64,000 bases of DNA from an uncultured Propionibacteriaceae bacterium (GCA_945911015.1 CAMDZW010000014.1:16028-80027); one strand, 5' to 3'. Shown: positions 1 to 9,641, counted from the first letter of the stretch. Made by a program: numbers and translations. Notes: a model not told the origin generated them from the letters alone.

Positions 1-60
1 AGTGGCTGCCCACAGGGCGAGCACGGCGTCCAGCTCGGAGTCGACGAGTTCGCTGATCAT
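1..60 (-). CDS. N-terminus of a CDS running off the window edge, GNAT acetyltransferase-like (partial)
   Basis: Reverse strand reads ATG ATC AGC GAA CTC... = MISELVDSELDAVLALWAAT, resembling GNAT N-termini; only 20 codons visible. Confidence 0.4.
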   Translation of the reverse strand, partial: MISELVDSELDAVLALWAAT

Positions 61-79
61 AATTGGAACATCGTACGGA

Positions 80-1651
80 TCAGCCGTAGAGGGCGCGGCT
101 CATTTCGCTCTCGTGACCCAACCGGTCGTAGGCGGTCACCACATAGGTGTAGTCGCGGCCGGGGACGGCAGTGGTGTCGAGCCAACGCTCGGGGCGGGCA
201 CCACTGGCTCGTACGGTGGCCAACAGGAAGTTGGCGTCGGCCAAGTCGGCTGTGGTGGGCAGCCGACGGCCGTCGAGCCGCCAGATCGCGTACGAGGCAG
301 GGGTCACCGCTCCGCGGTGGCCCCACACAATCTGCGTGCCGCCGCTGATCCGGCGGGCATGCATCGCCACCGGGGCCTGCGGGGCCCGACCACCGAGGTG
401 TTCGATCACCGGGATCAACGCAGGACGTGAATAGTGGCGTGACACCACCGACGAGATGGCACCGTCGGCATCCTCACCGACGTCCTTGGCGCTGAACCAC
501 ACATCGCCGTCGACCTCTGGATGGTCACGGTTGAAGGTCAGGTGGTTGGCCAGTTCATCCGGGTCGGTGAAGGCCCCGCTGGTCGACTTGTACGCCGCCT
601 GCCCGATGTAGAGGGCCACATCGGTGTCGGCGACAACATCGGCCCACCACGGGACCAGCGCGGCGTAGTCGGCAACCTCGAGGCCGAGTTCCCAGTAGAT
701 CTGCGGATTGATGTAGTCCAACCAGCCCTCGGTGACCCACTTCCGCGTGTCAGCAGAGATCGCGGTGTACGACTCCGTGCCGGCGGTCTGCGAACCGAGC
801 GGGTCAGAACTGGCATTGCGCCAGATCCCGAACGGGCTCACACCGAACTTCACCCACGGCTTGATCCGGTGGATCTGGCTCCCCATCTCCTGGATGAGCA
901 GGTCGATGTTGTTGCGCCGCCAGTCGGCGATGTCGTCGAAATCGGCTCCGTGCTCGGCAAAGGTGTCGGCATCGGGATAGTCCTGATCCTCGACCGGATA
1001 CGGATAGAAGTAGTCGTCGAAGTGGACACCGTCGATGTCGTACCGAGCGACCGCATCCAGCATGGCCTCCTGGACGAACTCGCGGACCTGGGGGATGCCC
1101 GGGTTGTAGTAGAGCTTGCCCCCGTAGCCGAAGACCCAATCGGGATGAACTCGTGCCGGATGATCAGCCACGAGCTGGTCCGGATCGTCCTGCATCGACA
1201 CCCGATAAGGATTGAACCAGGCATGGAACTCGAGGTTCCTCTTCCTCGCTTCCGAGAGCTGAAAGGCAAGCGGATCGTAGCCGGGGTCCTCGCCCTGATT
1301 TCCGGTGAGGTACTGCGACCAGGGTTCATGGGGTGAAGGCCAGAACGCATCGGCAGCCGGACGGATCTGGCAGATCACCGCGTTGAGATTGAGTCCCCGC
1401 GCCAAATCCAACCAAGCAATGAATTCCTCGCGCTGCTCCTCAACCGAAAGGGCGGGGGCGCTGGGCCAGTCGATGTTGACCACCGAGGAGATCCACATGG
1501 CGCGGAACTGTCGCTTGGGTCGGCCCTGGTCGGTGTCGGCGTGAGCAGGGACAGTGGTCAGCCCAGCGGCGAAGGCGCCACCAGCGACAGCCGCCCCACC
1601 GGACAGACGCAGCAGTGTGCGCCGGTCAATCGGTCCTGCAGCGGACGTCAT
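80..1651 (-). CDS. TAT-exported family 10-like glycoside hydrolase (GHL10/YngK-like)
   Basis: ORF track; twin-arginine signal DRRTLLRLSGGAAVAGGAFAAGLTTVPAHA; FRAMWISSVVNIDWPS, LNAVICQIRPAADAFWPS and FHAWFNPYR motifs; C-terminal Fn3-like tail. Start set at MTSAAG. Confidence 0.85.
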   Translation of the reverse strand: MTSAAGPIDRRTLLRLSGGAAVAGGAFAAGLTTVPAHADTDQGRPKRQFRAMWISSVVNIDWPSAPALSVEEQREEFIAWLDLARGLNLNAVICQIRPAADAFWPSPHEPWSQYLTGNQGEDPGYDPLAFQLSEARKRNLEFHAWFNPYRVSMQDDPDQLVADHPARVHPDWVFGYGGKLYYNPGIPQVREFVQEAMLDAVARYDIDGVHFDDYFYPYPVEDQDYPDADTFAEHGADFDDIADWRRNNIDLLIQEMGSQIHRIKPWVKFGVSPFGIWRNASSDPLGSQTAGTESYTAISADTRKWVTEGWLDYINPQIYWELGLEVADYAALVPWWADVVADTDVALYIGQAAYKSTSGAFTDPDELANHLTFNRDHPEVDGDVWFSAKDVGEDADGAISSVVSRHYSRPALIPVIEHLGGRAPQAPVAMHARRISGGTQIVWGHRGAVTPASYAIWRLDGRRLPTTADLADANFLLATVRASGARPERWLDTTAVPGRDYTYVVTAYDRLGHESEMSRALYG

Positions 1652-1861
1652 CGGGCCCTCCTTCAGCAGACACAACGGCCCCACAGCCGCAGCGACCTCT
1701 CAATCTAGCGACCCGGGCGGGTCAGCTCAAGGTCGGGACCACTGTTTGAGCCACAGCCATTGCCACACGTCCCAGACCCTGACATGATCGAACGCGTCCA
1801 CCGACAAGCACGGCGGCTTTCTCGTAAGACAGCGCCGTGCGCACGAGGAGGTATCGGAAAC

Positions 1862-3427
1862 ATGGGTGAAGACGTGATCGACACATTGGTGTCGGTCGGG
1901 ATCAAGATCCTTGTGGCTCTGGTCATTCTGGCCGTCACATGGCTGGTCGCCATTGGGGTTCGCAAGGGGATCTCGGCCCTGGTCAAACGGGTGAAATTCC
2001 TGCAACGCACGGGGAACGACGGACAGTCACTCGGTGAATCCGTCGGAAAGATCGCTGCACTGCTCGTGTGGTTGTTGGGCCTTGTCGCAGTCCTGCAATG
2101 GTTCAACCTCGGCGAGGTCGTCGCCCCGATCCAGACGATGCTCAACAGCGTCCTGGCCTTCCTGCCAAATCTGCTCGGCGCCATCTTGGTGTTCATTGTC
2201 GGCGCACTGCTGGCCAAGGTTGCCCGTCAGCTGATTGAAGCCGCGCTCCGCGCACTTCCGCTCGACAAGTGGCTCGGCAAGGCCGGCGCCGCGACGAATC
2301 CTGACCGCGAAAGCCACCTGCCCGGCACCGCTCCTTCACCTGCGGCCCCGCCCGCACCAGCCGCTCCGGCCACGCCGAACCCGGCGCCCTTCCCGGGCCA
2401 GGCCGGTCAGCCCGGTCAGTTCCAGGGTCAGGCCCCGCAGGGTCAGGGCCAGCAGGGTCAGGGCCAGCAGGGTCAGGGCCAGCAGGGTCAGGGCCAGCAG
2501 GGTCCCGGCCAGTTCCAGCCGCAGGGTCATCCGGGTCAGTTCCAGGGCCAGCCGCAGTTCCAGGGCCAGGCACCTCAGCAGCCCACTGCACCGGCCCCGC
2601 AGGGAACCGCAGCTCGCATTGCCCATCTGGTCGGCACCGTCGTGTACGCCCTGATCCTCATCGTGGTGACCATCGCCGCACTGCAGGTGCTCGGCATCTC
2701 CGCGATCTCCGCTCCGGCCAGCGCCATGCTGACCAGCATCTTCGACGCTGTGCCGCGGATCGTGGCTGCGCTGCTGTTGGTCGGTCTTGGGGTGCTGATT
2801 GCGAAGTTCCTCGGCGATCTGGTCCGCCAGTTGCTCGAGGGCATCGGCGCTGACAAGGCGCTCGCCTCGGCCCAGGTCCTTCCCGACGGCACGAAGGCCT
2901 CGACCATCGTGGCCCGCGTCGTGCAAGTTGCCGTGGTGCTGTTCTTCGCCGTGATGGCCGCGCAGACACTCGCCTTCCCGCAGATCACCGACATTCTGCA
3001 GCAGATCCTCACCCTCGGTGGTCAGGTGCTGTTCGGTGGCGTGATCATCGCCGCCGGGTTCTTCCTCGGTGGCCTGATCCAGCGTCTGATGGGCAAGGGC
3101 ATGGCGACGACCGTGATCAAGTACGTCACGATCGTGCTGTTCGCCGCGATGGGTCTGAAGGCGATGGGCATCGCCGACTCGATCATCGAGCTCGGCTTCG
3201 GTGCAGTCGTGGTTGGCGGCGCACTCGCCGCAGCCCTGGCCTTCGGCCTGGGTGGCCGGGACGCTGCTTCCCGTACGTTGTCCAAGATCGAGCACAAGGC
3301 CGAAGAGGCGGAGAAGGAGAAGGAGAAGGAAGAGGCTGCCGCCGCAGCCGCACCAGCTCCTGCTGCTGCTCCTCCGGCACCCCAGGCGCCTGAGGCTCCG
3401 GGCCCTGAGGATGGTCCGACAGTCTGA
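1862..3427 (+). CDS. Mechanosensitive-channel-type (conserved TM helix repeat) membrane protein with Q/G-rich linker
   Basis: GAGGAGGT RBS before ATG 1862; repeated TM segments typical of TM_helix/MscS-related proteins; low-complexity linker and Ala/Pro/Glu C-tail. Confidence 0.75.
   Translation: MGEDVIDTLVSVGIKILVALVILAVTWLVAIGVRKGISALVKRVKFLQRTGNDGQSLGESVGKIAALLVWLLGLVAVLQWFNLGEVVAPIQTMLNSVLAFLPNLLGAILVFIVGALLAKVARQLIEAALRALPLDKWLGKAGAATNPDRESHLPGTAPSPAAPPAPAAPATPNPAPFPGQAGQPGQFQGQAPQGQGQQGQGQQGQGQQGQGQQGPGQFQPQGHPGQFQGQPQFQGQAPQQPTAPAPQGTAARIAHLVGTVVYALILIVVTIAALQVLGISAISAPASAMLTSIFDAVPRIVAALLLVGLGVLIAKFLGDLVRQLLEGIGADKALASAQVLPDGTKASTIVARVVQVAVVLFFAVMAAQTLAFPQITDILQQILTLGGQVLFGGVIIAAGFFLGGLIQRLMGKGMATTVIKYVTIVLFAAMGLKAMGIADSIIELGFGAVVVGGALAAALAFGLGGRDAASRTLSKIEHKAEEAEKEKEKEEAAAAAAPAPAAAPPAPQAPEAPGPEDGPTV
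2441..2500 (+). repeat. 4 x 15-bp perfect tandem repeat (GGTCAGGGCCAGCAG), encoding a QGQGQ-type repeat
   Basis: Direct reading of sequence within the TM_helix-type CDS. Confidence 0.95.
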
Positions 3428-3437
3428 GCCAATCCTC

Positions 3438-3472
3438 AACGACCCGCATCTCCTCGTGAGATGCGGGTCGTT
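3438..3472. terminator. Perfect 15-bp stem, 5-nt loop hairpin
   Basis: AACGACCCGCATCTC-CTCGT-GAGATGCGGGTCGTT, between convergent genes. Confidence 0.85.
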
Positions 3473-3477
3473 TGGGT

Positions 3478-3744
3478 TCAGGTGTCAGTTCCGTCGACCT
3501 CTGTGCGCCTGAGCTGCCATTCTGCCCAGACATTCTCCGGATCGAGGTCGGCATATCCGCGGCTTGCAGCCATGGCGTCACCCATCGACCGAGGCATCAT
3601 CATGGCCACGGCATTATCACGGATCTCGACGACCTCGTCCTCGGTCAGGGGCGCGCCCCTCTCCTGCTCACTCGCCGTCAGGATCGCGATCAGCGGCGGG
3701 ATGAAGGTCGGGACAAGATCCTCGTCACTCTGCTCAGTTGCCAT
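3478..3744 (-). CDS. Hypothetical small protein
   Basis: MATEQSDEDLVPTFIPPLIAILTASEQE...; the 250-aa track ORF trimmed to this Met. Confidence 0.6.
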   Translation of the reverse strand: MATEQSDEDLVPTFIPPLIAILTASEQERGAPLTEDEVVEIRDNAVAMMMPRSMGDAMAASRGYADLDPENVWAEWQLRRTEVDGTDT

Positions 3745-3850
3745 GAAACCCATGCTGCCAGACGCTCCCGCGGAGGCCAGCACGTACAGATGCTGCCCAG
3801 CATGCCTGCGGCGGTGGGCTGCCCCACACCGGAAGGGGCTGGTCCGCGCC

Positions 3851-3894
3851 GGGATGTGCTGGCCTTGGCAGCGGGATGTGCTGGCCTTGGCAGC
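3851..3894. repeat. 2 x 22-bp perfect tandem repeat in intergenic DNA
   Basis: GGGATGTGCTGGCCTTGGCAGC twice head to tail. Confidence 0.95.
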
Positions 3895-3946
3895 GGGGAG
3901 GCCGGATGAGTTGCAGAAGCAGCCTGGACGCGCAGGTGGTGCGGCC

Positions 3947-4234
3947 TCAGTCGTGAGGGACGACCAGGTCGGCCCACTCCGGATGGGTCTCGATGTAGCG
4001 CCGAACGTAGGAGCACGACGGCAGCACCTGGAGACCTTCGTCCCGGGTGGCGGCGAGCCCTGCCCGTACGACGATGGCGGCAAGTCCGCGTCCGCCGTAC
4101 TCGGGATTGATCTCGGTGTGGTGGAAGTTCCGCACCCGGCGGCGGTCATCGAATTCGGCGAAGCCGACCACGACGCCATCGACGCTGATCTCGAAGCGGT
4201 CAGGGTCAGTCCTGCGCTCGACAGTTTCACTCAT
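3947..4234 (-). CDS. GNAT-family N-acetyltransferase (YidJ-like, small)
   Basis: MSETVERRTDPDRFEISVDGVVVGFAEFDDRR...NPEYGGRGLAAIVVRAGL; NPEYGGRGLA acetyl-CoA loop. Confidence 0.8.
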   Translation of the reverse strand: MSETVERRTDPDRFEISVDGVVVGFAEFDDRRRVRNFHHTEINPEYGGRGLAAIVVRAGLAATRDEGLQVLPSCSYVRRYIETHPEWADLVVPHD

Positions 4235-4263
4235 GGCGATAGCCTGCCACCGGAGGAGGCGTG

Positions 4264-5178
4264 ATGACTGCACCACAGATCCTGACGGCGCGGGATGTCC
4301 CGCTGGGCGGTGTCCGAGCGATCACCGTACGACGCACGCTGCCGCACCGGGAGCGGTCCCGCATCGGCGCCTGGTGTTTCGTCGATCACTACGGGCCGCA
4401 CGACGTGACGACCGGTCACGGCATGGATGTTGCGCCCCATCCGCACACCGGTCTGCAGACCCTGTCGTGGCTGTTCGACGGCATGATCGAGCACCGCGAC
4501 AGTGGTGGGGTGTTGGCCACCGTACGACCCGGCGAGGCGAACCTGATGACCGCCGGTCGCGGCGTCTGCCACTCCGAGGTGACCATGCCCGAGACGACCG
4601 TCCTGCACGGCGTCCAGCTGTGGATTGCGCTGCCGGACCACGCTCGCAACACCACCCGCGCCTTCGAGCATCATGTGAGCAGCGCGGTTCGGCTGCCCGA
4701 CGATGCCGGTACCGCCCGAGTGTTCGCCGGCAGCCTGGCCGGAGTGGGCAGTTCACCGATCACCCTGCACACCCCGCTGGTCGGCGCCCAGCTCGACCTC
4801 GTCCCGTACGGGACAGTGTCACTCGAGTTGGACGAGACCTTCGAATACGGCATCCTGCTCGACCGGGGCGCAGTGTCGCTCGGTGACACCTCACTCGGCC
4901 ACGGCGACCTGGCCTGTTTCGACCCGGGCCAGCACAGCCTGGAGCTGGCGGCGGGGGCCGAGGGCGCACGGGTGGTGCTGCTGGGAGGTGCCCCCTTCGA
5001 CGAGCCGATCATCATGTGGTGGAACTTCGTCGGCCGCACCCACGACGAGATCGTTGCCCACCGCGAGGCATGGCAGAACGAGAGCACACGATTTGGCCGG
5101 GTCGACGGCTACGTCGGCACACCTCAGCGGTTGCTGGCGCCACCGATGCCCGAAGTACGCCTGCGGCCGCGAACCTAG
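4264..5178 (+). CDS. Pirin family protein
   Basis: RRTLPHRERSRIGAWCFVDHYGPH, VAPHPHTGLQTLSWLFDG, HRDSGG motifs of pirins. Confidence 0.9.
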   Translation: MTAPQILTARDVPLGGVRAITVRRTLPHRERSRIGAWCFVDHYGPHDVTTGHGMDVAPHPHTGLQTLSWLFDGMIEHRDSGGVLATVRPGEANLMTAGRGVCHSEVTMPETTVLHGVQLWIALPDHARNTTRAFEHHVSSAVRLPDDAGTARVFAGSLAGVGSSPITLHTPLVGAQLDLVPYGTVSLELDETFEYGILLDRGAVSLGDTSLGHGDLACFDPGQHSLELAAGAEGARVVLLGGAPFDEPIIMWWNFVGRTHDEIVAHREAWQNESTRFGRVDGYVGTPQRLLAPPMPEVRLRPRT

Positions 5179-5214
5179 CAGTCACGCCGCTACCAACGTC
5201 CTGGCCGGGTCCAT

Positions 5215-5658
5215 CTAGATTCGGTGGGGGCCGGGACCTTCTTCGGCGAGGGTGTCCTCAGGGTTGAGCAGCGAGCAGGACTTCATCGACAGGCACCCAC
5301 AGCCGATGCACCCGTTGAGTTCACGTTCGAGCCGTTCGATCTGGAGTCGTCGCTGTTCCAGGGTGGCCCGCCAGGTGGTGGAGACCTTGCGCCAGTCGGA
5401 CGTGCTGGGGCGCCGATCGTGCGGCAGGGTCCGGAAGGCTTCCTCGACATCGGTCAGCGGGATGCCCAACCGCTTGGCCACCACGATGAGGGAGATCCGC
5501 CGCACCATGTGTCGGGCATAGCGCCGCTGATTGCCGAGGGTCCGTTCGGCCGAGATCAGACCGAGCTGTTCGTAGTAGTGGAGCGCGGACTTCGCGACTC
5601 CGGTCCGGGCGGCCACCTCGCCGATGCTGAGCGAGTCGTCGGGATCGATGTCATGCAC
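5215..5658 (-). CDS. soxR: Redox-sensitive MerR-family regulator SoxR
   Basis: MerR HTH IGEVAARTGVAKSALHYYEQLGLI plus [2Fe-2S] motif CIGCGCLSMKSC (CX2CXCX5C). Confidence 0.93.
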   Translation of the reverse strand: MHDIDPDDSLSIGEVAARTGVAKSALHYYEQLGLISAERTLGNQRRYARHMVRRISLIVVAKRLGIPLTDVEEAFRTLPHDRRPSTSDWRKVSTTWRATLEQRRLQIERLERELNGCIGCGCLSMKSCSLLNPEDTLAEEGPGPHRI

Positions 5659-5688
5659 CCCGCCATCCTCGCCGACCGTCGATAAAAT

Positions 5689-5704
5689 CTCAACTCTACT
5701 TGAG
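5689..5704. promoter_or_regulatory. Putative SoxR box
   Basis: CTCAACTCTACTTGAG: CTCAA-N6-TTGAG as in the known SoxR operator core CTCAAG(T/C)..ACTTGAG, in the soxR upstream region. Confidence 0.7.
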
Positions 5705-5744
5705 TTTCAAGCTTCTCATTGACGACGTGCCGTAGGTTGACCCC

Positions 5745-6947
5745 ATGCGCTTTGACGTGGCGGCCGGGATGGGCCTGTTCCTGGCCAGCGTGATGAGCAT
5801 CGGCCTGACCACGGTGATCAATCCGGCCATCCCTCCGGCTGACCGTCTCGGTTGGGCGCTGCTGTTCAGCGCCCTGATGACCGTGCCGTTGATCTGGCGA
5901 CGACGGTTCCCGGTCGTTGTGGCGATCATTGTCTGCACCTCGTACTTCGTGTCGATGACAGTGGAGGCGCCGGAGTGGTTCGTCAGCCAGATCGCGCTGT
6001 TCGTGGCGATCTACACCATCGGCGCGGTCAGCACCGACCGTCGCAGGGCCACCCTCGCCCGGGCCCTGATCATCGTCGGCATGGGGGTGTGGTTGCTGGT
6101 CAACACGTTTCGGGCCGCGGACCAGGGTGGCGAACCGGCAGTCGTGATGACGCCCCATGTTGCGTCGGTCCTATTGACCTGGTTGATGAATGCGGCCTAC
6201 TTCGGCGGAGCGTTCGTGCTGGGTGACATGGCATGGCGGGCCACGCGGCAGCGGGAGCTGCTGCTGGAACGTACGCATGAGCTCGAGACTGAGCGGGAGA
6301 TCACGGCCACCCAGGCCGTCACCCTGGATCGGGTCCGGATCGCTCGTGAGCTCCACGATGTCGTTGCCCACCACGTTTCGGCGATGGGAGTGCAGGCCGG
6401 TGCTGCCCGCATCATGGTGGATCGCGATCCTGACGCCGCCCGCAACGCCCTGATGGTGATCGAGGAGTCGAGTCGGACGGCGATCGCCGAACTCCACCAC
6501 CTCCTGGACACCTTGCGCACTGACCCGGAGGCCGCGGCCACGGATGCGCCGTCCACCCTCACCCTCGATCGGCTCGACCATCTGGCACAGACCATGACGG
6601 CCTCGGGGACGCCGACCACCCTCGTGGTCATCGGTGAGGCCGAGCCGGTGCCGGACCTGGTCCAGGTCAATCTCTATCGGATCGCCCAGGAAGCGTTGAC
6701 CAATGTGCGGCGCCATGCTGGTCCGGATGCGACCGTCGAGATGCGCCTACGTCACGACCCCGGCTTCGTCGAACTGGAAGTCACCAACACCGGCCGGCTG
6801 GTGCTGACCGTCCAACCAGGACTGGGACAACTCGGGATGAGGGAGCGGATGACAGCATCGGGTGGCCGCCTCGAGGCACGTCCACTGCGCGACGGCGGAT
6901 TCCTCGTCCGGGCGACGGTGCCGCTCACCAGTCGGGTGCCAGCATGA
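5745..6947 (+). CDS. NarL-type sensor histidine kinase
   Basis: N-terminal TM segments; RIARELHDVVAHHVSAMGVQAGAAR (HisKA_3) and HATPase GLGQLGMRERM. Confidence 0.9.
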   Translation: MRFDVAAGMGLFLASVMSIGLTTVINPAIPPADRLGWALLFSALMTVPLIWRRRFPVVVAIIVCTSYFVSMTVEAPEWFVSQIALFVAIYTIGAVSTDRRRATLARALIIVGMGVWLLVNTFRAADQGGEPAVVMTPHVASVLLTWLMNAAYFGGAFVLGDMAWRATRQRELLLERTHELETEREITATQAVTLDRVRIARELHDVVAHHVSAMGVQAGAARIMVDRDPDAARNALMVIEESSRTAIAELHHLLDTLRTDPEAAATDAPSTLTLDRLDHLAQTMTASGTPTTLVVIGEAEPVPDLVQVNLYRIAQEALTNVRRHAGPDATVEMRLRHDPGFVELEVTNTGRLVLTVQPGLGQLGMRERMTASGGRLEARPLRDGGFLVRATVPLTSRVPA

Positions 6948-7573
6948 CACGCGTGTTGCTGGTCGACGACCACGCCGCCGTACGAGCTGGGTTCGCCATG
7001 ATCCTCGGTGCCGCAGGTTTCGAGATCGTCGGTCAGGCCGCGGACGGGCGGGAGGCGGTGACGCTGGCCGCCTCGCTGAATCCGGACGTGATCCTGATGG
7101 ACGTCCAGATGCCGGAGCTCGACGGGATCAGTGCCACCCAGGAGATCCTTGCTGGTGCAGGGAATCCGGCGATCGTGGTCGTGACGACCTTCGATGATGA
7201 CGACCATCTGTTCGCTGCGCTCGATGCCGGTGCGAGTGGGTTCCTGCTCAAGACAGCTGGGCCGGAGGACCTGATCCATGCCGTACGAGTGGTGGCCGCC
7301 GGCGACGCCCTGTTGGCGCCAGCTGTGACCCGTCGGGTGATCGCACGCCATTCCGGGACAGCCTTGGCCGCGCCCGTCCCGGTAGACCTGACCGACCGGG
7401 AACGTGATGTGCTCCATCTGCTCGCCCAGGCGATGAGCAATGCCGAGATCGCGGCAGAGCTCGTCATTGGCGAGGCGACGGTGAAGACCCACGTCTCGAA
7501 CGTCCTGCTGAAGCTCGGCGCCCGGGACCGGGTTGCAGCCGCTGTCTGGGCTCATCGCCACGGGATGGGCTGA
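6944..7573 (+). CDS. LuxR/NarL-type response regulator
   Basis: RVLLVDDHAAVRAGF, VILMDVQMPELDGI receiver; LTDRERDVLHLLAQAMSNAEIA HTH; overlaps kinase stop. Confidence 0.93.
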   Translation: MTRVLLVDDHAAVRAGFAMILGAAGFEIVGQAADGREAVTLAASLNPDVILMDVQMPELDGISATQEILAGAGNPAIVVVTTFDDDDHLFAALDAGASGFLLKTAGPEDLIHAVRVVAAGDALLAPAVTRRVIARHSGTALAAPVPVDLTDRERDVLHLLAQAMSNAEIAAELVIGEATVKTHVSNVLLKLGARDRVAAAVWAHRHGMG

Positions 7574-7677
7574 GGGTCTCTCCCCCGTACGACGGAGGCG
7601 CAGGTTCCACCTGTGGCCGGATGTGTCGGGCGCGGCCCGTCGCTACGGTTGAGGCAGTCGAACAGAACGGGGTGCCC

Positions 7678-8556
7678 ATGCTGGAGCTGCGAGGGATCAC
7701 GAAGCGGTACGGGGAGCGACTTGCCCTGGATGACGTGAACTTCTCCGTACGAGACGGTCGATTGACCGGTTTCGTGGGAGGCAACGGCGCCGGGAAGACC
7801 ACCACGATGAGGATCGTGCTCGGGCTGTTGTCCCGAGACGGCGGCGAGGTCCTGATGGACGGCAAGCCACTCACCACCCAGGCCCGACAGGGTTTCGGCT
7901 ACATGCCTGAAGAGCGCGGCCTCTATCCGAAGATGAAGGTTCTCGAGCAGATCGTCTACCTGGCGCGGCTCCACGGCTTCTCCAAGGAAGACGCTGCCGC
8001 GAAGGCAACCCCCCTGCTGGAGGATCTCGGTCTCGGCGAACGACTCACCGACACCGTCGAGTCTTTGTCGTTGGGCAACCAGCAACGCGCCCAGATCGCG
8101 GCCGCGCTGGTGCACGATCCGGCGGTGCTGATCCTCGATGAGCCCTTCTCCGGTTTGGATCCGATCGCCGTGGAGACGGTGGTCTCGGTGTTGCAGCAGC
8201 GCGCCGCAGCAGGAGCGTCGGTGCTGTTCTCCTCCCACCAGCTCGATGTCGTCGAACGACTCTGTGACGACCTGGTGATCATCGCCGGCGGCACCGTCCG
8301 GGCCGCCGGATCCCGCGACGAGCTGCGCTCGGAGTACTCCTCCAACCGTTGGGAGCTGGTCGGTTCCGATGCCGGCTGGTTGCGCGGCCAACCCGGGGTG
8401 AGCGTGATCGAGTTCGAAGGCGGACGCGCGGTCTTCGAGGCCGACGCCGCATCGGCCCAGCAGGTGTTGCGCACCGCGGTGGATCGCGGCGCCGTCACCA
8501 GCTTCACTCCCCAGCGGCCTTCTCTGGCCCAGATCTTCACCGAGGTGATCCAGTGA
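7678..8556 (+). CDS. ABC transporter ATP-binding protein (ABC-2 exporter)
   Basis: GGNGAGKTTTMR Walker A, LSLGNQQRAQIAAAL signature, LILDEPFSGLDP Walker B. Confidence 0.93.
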   Translation: MLELRGITKRYGERLALDDVNFSVRDGRLTGFVGGNGAGKTTTMRIVLGLLSRDGGEVLMDGKPLTTQARQGFGYMPEERGLYPKMKVLEQIVYLARLHGFSKEDAAAKATPLLEDLGLGERLTDTVESLSLGNQQRAQIAAALVHDPAVLILDEPFSGLDPIAVETVVSVLQQRAAAGASVLFSSHQLDVVERLCDDLVIIAGGTVRAAGSRDELRSEYSSNRWELVGSDAGWLRGQPGVSVIEFEGGRAVFEADAASAQQVLRTAVDRGAVTSFTPQRPSLAQIFTEVIQ

Positions 8557-9641
8557 ACACCCAGATCTCTGCCGTCCAAGGAACCTGGTTGGTTGCCGAG
8601 CGTGAGCTGGTCTCCAAACTCCGCAGCAAGTCCTTCATCATCACCACCGTGATCCTGGTGGTGCTGGCGCTCGCCGCTGTCATCTTTGCCGGCGTCCGCA
8701 GCGCCACTGCGGAGCCGACGCCGGTGGCGGTGACTCCCGCTGCCGCGACTGCACTGGAAGGTCAGGGCGACCTGAATCTGGTGGCTGCGGCAGATCGCGA
8801 AGTTGCCGTCGCCCTCGTACGCAACGGTGAGGTCGATGCCGCGGTGGTCGAGGACGAAAGCTCACCCACCGGCTTCACGATCATCGCCGACACCTCGGTG
8901 CCCTCGGAGCTGATCGGGCTGCTCTCGGTGTCGCCGACGGTCGAGTTGCTCGATCCGGAGGCTGCGGCCCAGTCGGGGCTGAGATACTTGTTGGGCTTCG
9001 GATTCGGCATCATCTTCATGATGGCCGCGATCACCTTCGGCAGCCCGATCACCCAGAGCGTGGTGGAGGAAAAGTCGACCCGGGTGGTCGAGATCCTGAT
9101 CTCCACCATCCCGGCCCGGGTGCTGCTCGCCGGCAAGGTTCTGGGCAACACGATCCTGGCGGTCGGACAGATCCTTGTCCTGATTGCGGTCGTCACGGTC
9201 GGGTTGATCGTCACCGACCAGAGCGCGATCCTGAGCGGTCTCGGCGCGCCGATGGTCTGGTTCGCGGTGTTCTTCCTGTTCGGGTTCATCCTGCTGGCGG
9301 CCATGTTCGCCGCGGCCGGAGCACTCGTCTCGCGTCAGGAGGACACCGGTGCGACGATGACTCCGATCATCTATCTGGTGATGATCCCGTACTTTGTCGC
9401 GATCGTGCTCGGTGACAACCCGATCGTGATGACGATCATGTCGTACGTGCCGTTCTCGGCCGCCGTGGCGATGCCGATCCGGGTCTTCTTCGGCGACGCG
9501 TTCTGGTGGGAGCCGCTCCTGGCCCTGGTCGTGCTGCTGTTGGCCTGCCTGGCCGTGATCGGTGTCGGCGCAAAGATCTACCAGAACTCGCTGTTGAAGA
9601 TGGGTGCTCGGGTCAAGCTCCGTGAAGCCTTGAAGGGCTGA
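8553..9641 (+). CDS. ABC-2 type permease (NatB-like)
   Basis: VAERELVSKLRSKSFIITT; multiple TM; FGSPITQSVVEEKSTRVVEILIS. Confidence 0.9.
   Translation: MNTQISAVQGTWLVAERELVSKLRSKSFIITTVILVVLALAAVIFAGVRSATAEPTPVAVTPAAATALEGQGDLNLVAAADREVAVALVRNGEVDAAVVEDESSPTGFTIIADTSVPSELIGLLSVSPTVELLDPEAAAQSGLRYLLGFGFGIIFMMAAITFGSPITQSVVEEKSTRVVEILISTIPARVLLAGKVLGNTILAVGQILVLIAVVTVGLIVTDQSAILSGLGAPMVWFAVFFLFGFILLAAMFAAAGALVSRQEDTGATMTPIIYLVMIPYFVAIVLGDNPIVMTIMSYVPFSAAVAMPIRVFFGDAFWWEPLLALVVLLLACLAVIGVGAKIYQNSLLKMGARVKLREALKG

Noticed and set aside
2441-2500. CRISPR-like periodic repeats
   Set aside because: Units are contiguous, without spacers, and encode in-frame peptide repeats
2336-3439. 367-aa minus-strand ORF with LTLLALTLLALTL repeats
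   Set aside because: Antisense image of the QG-repeat membrane protein
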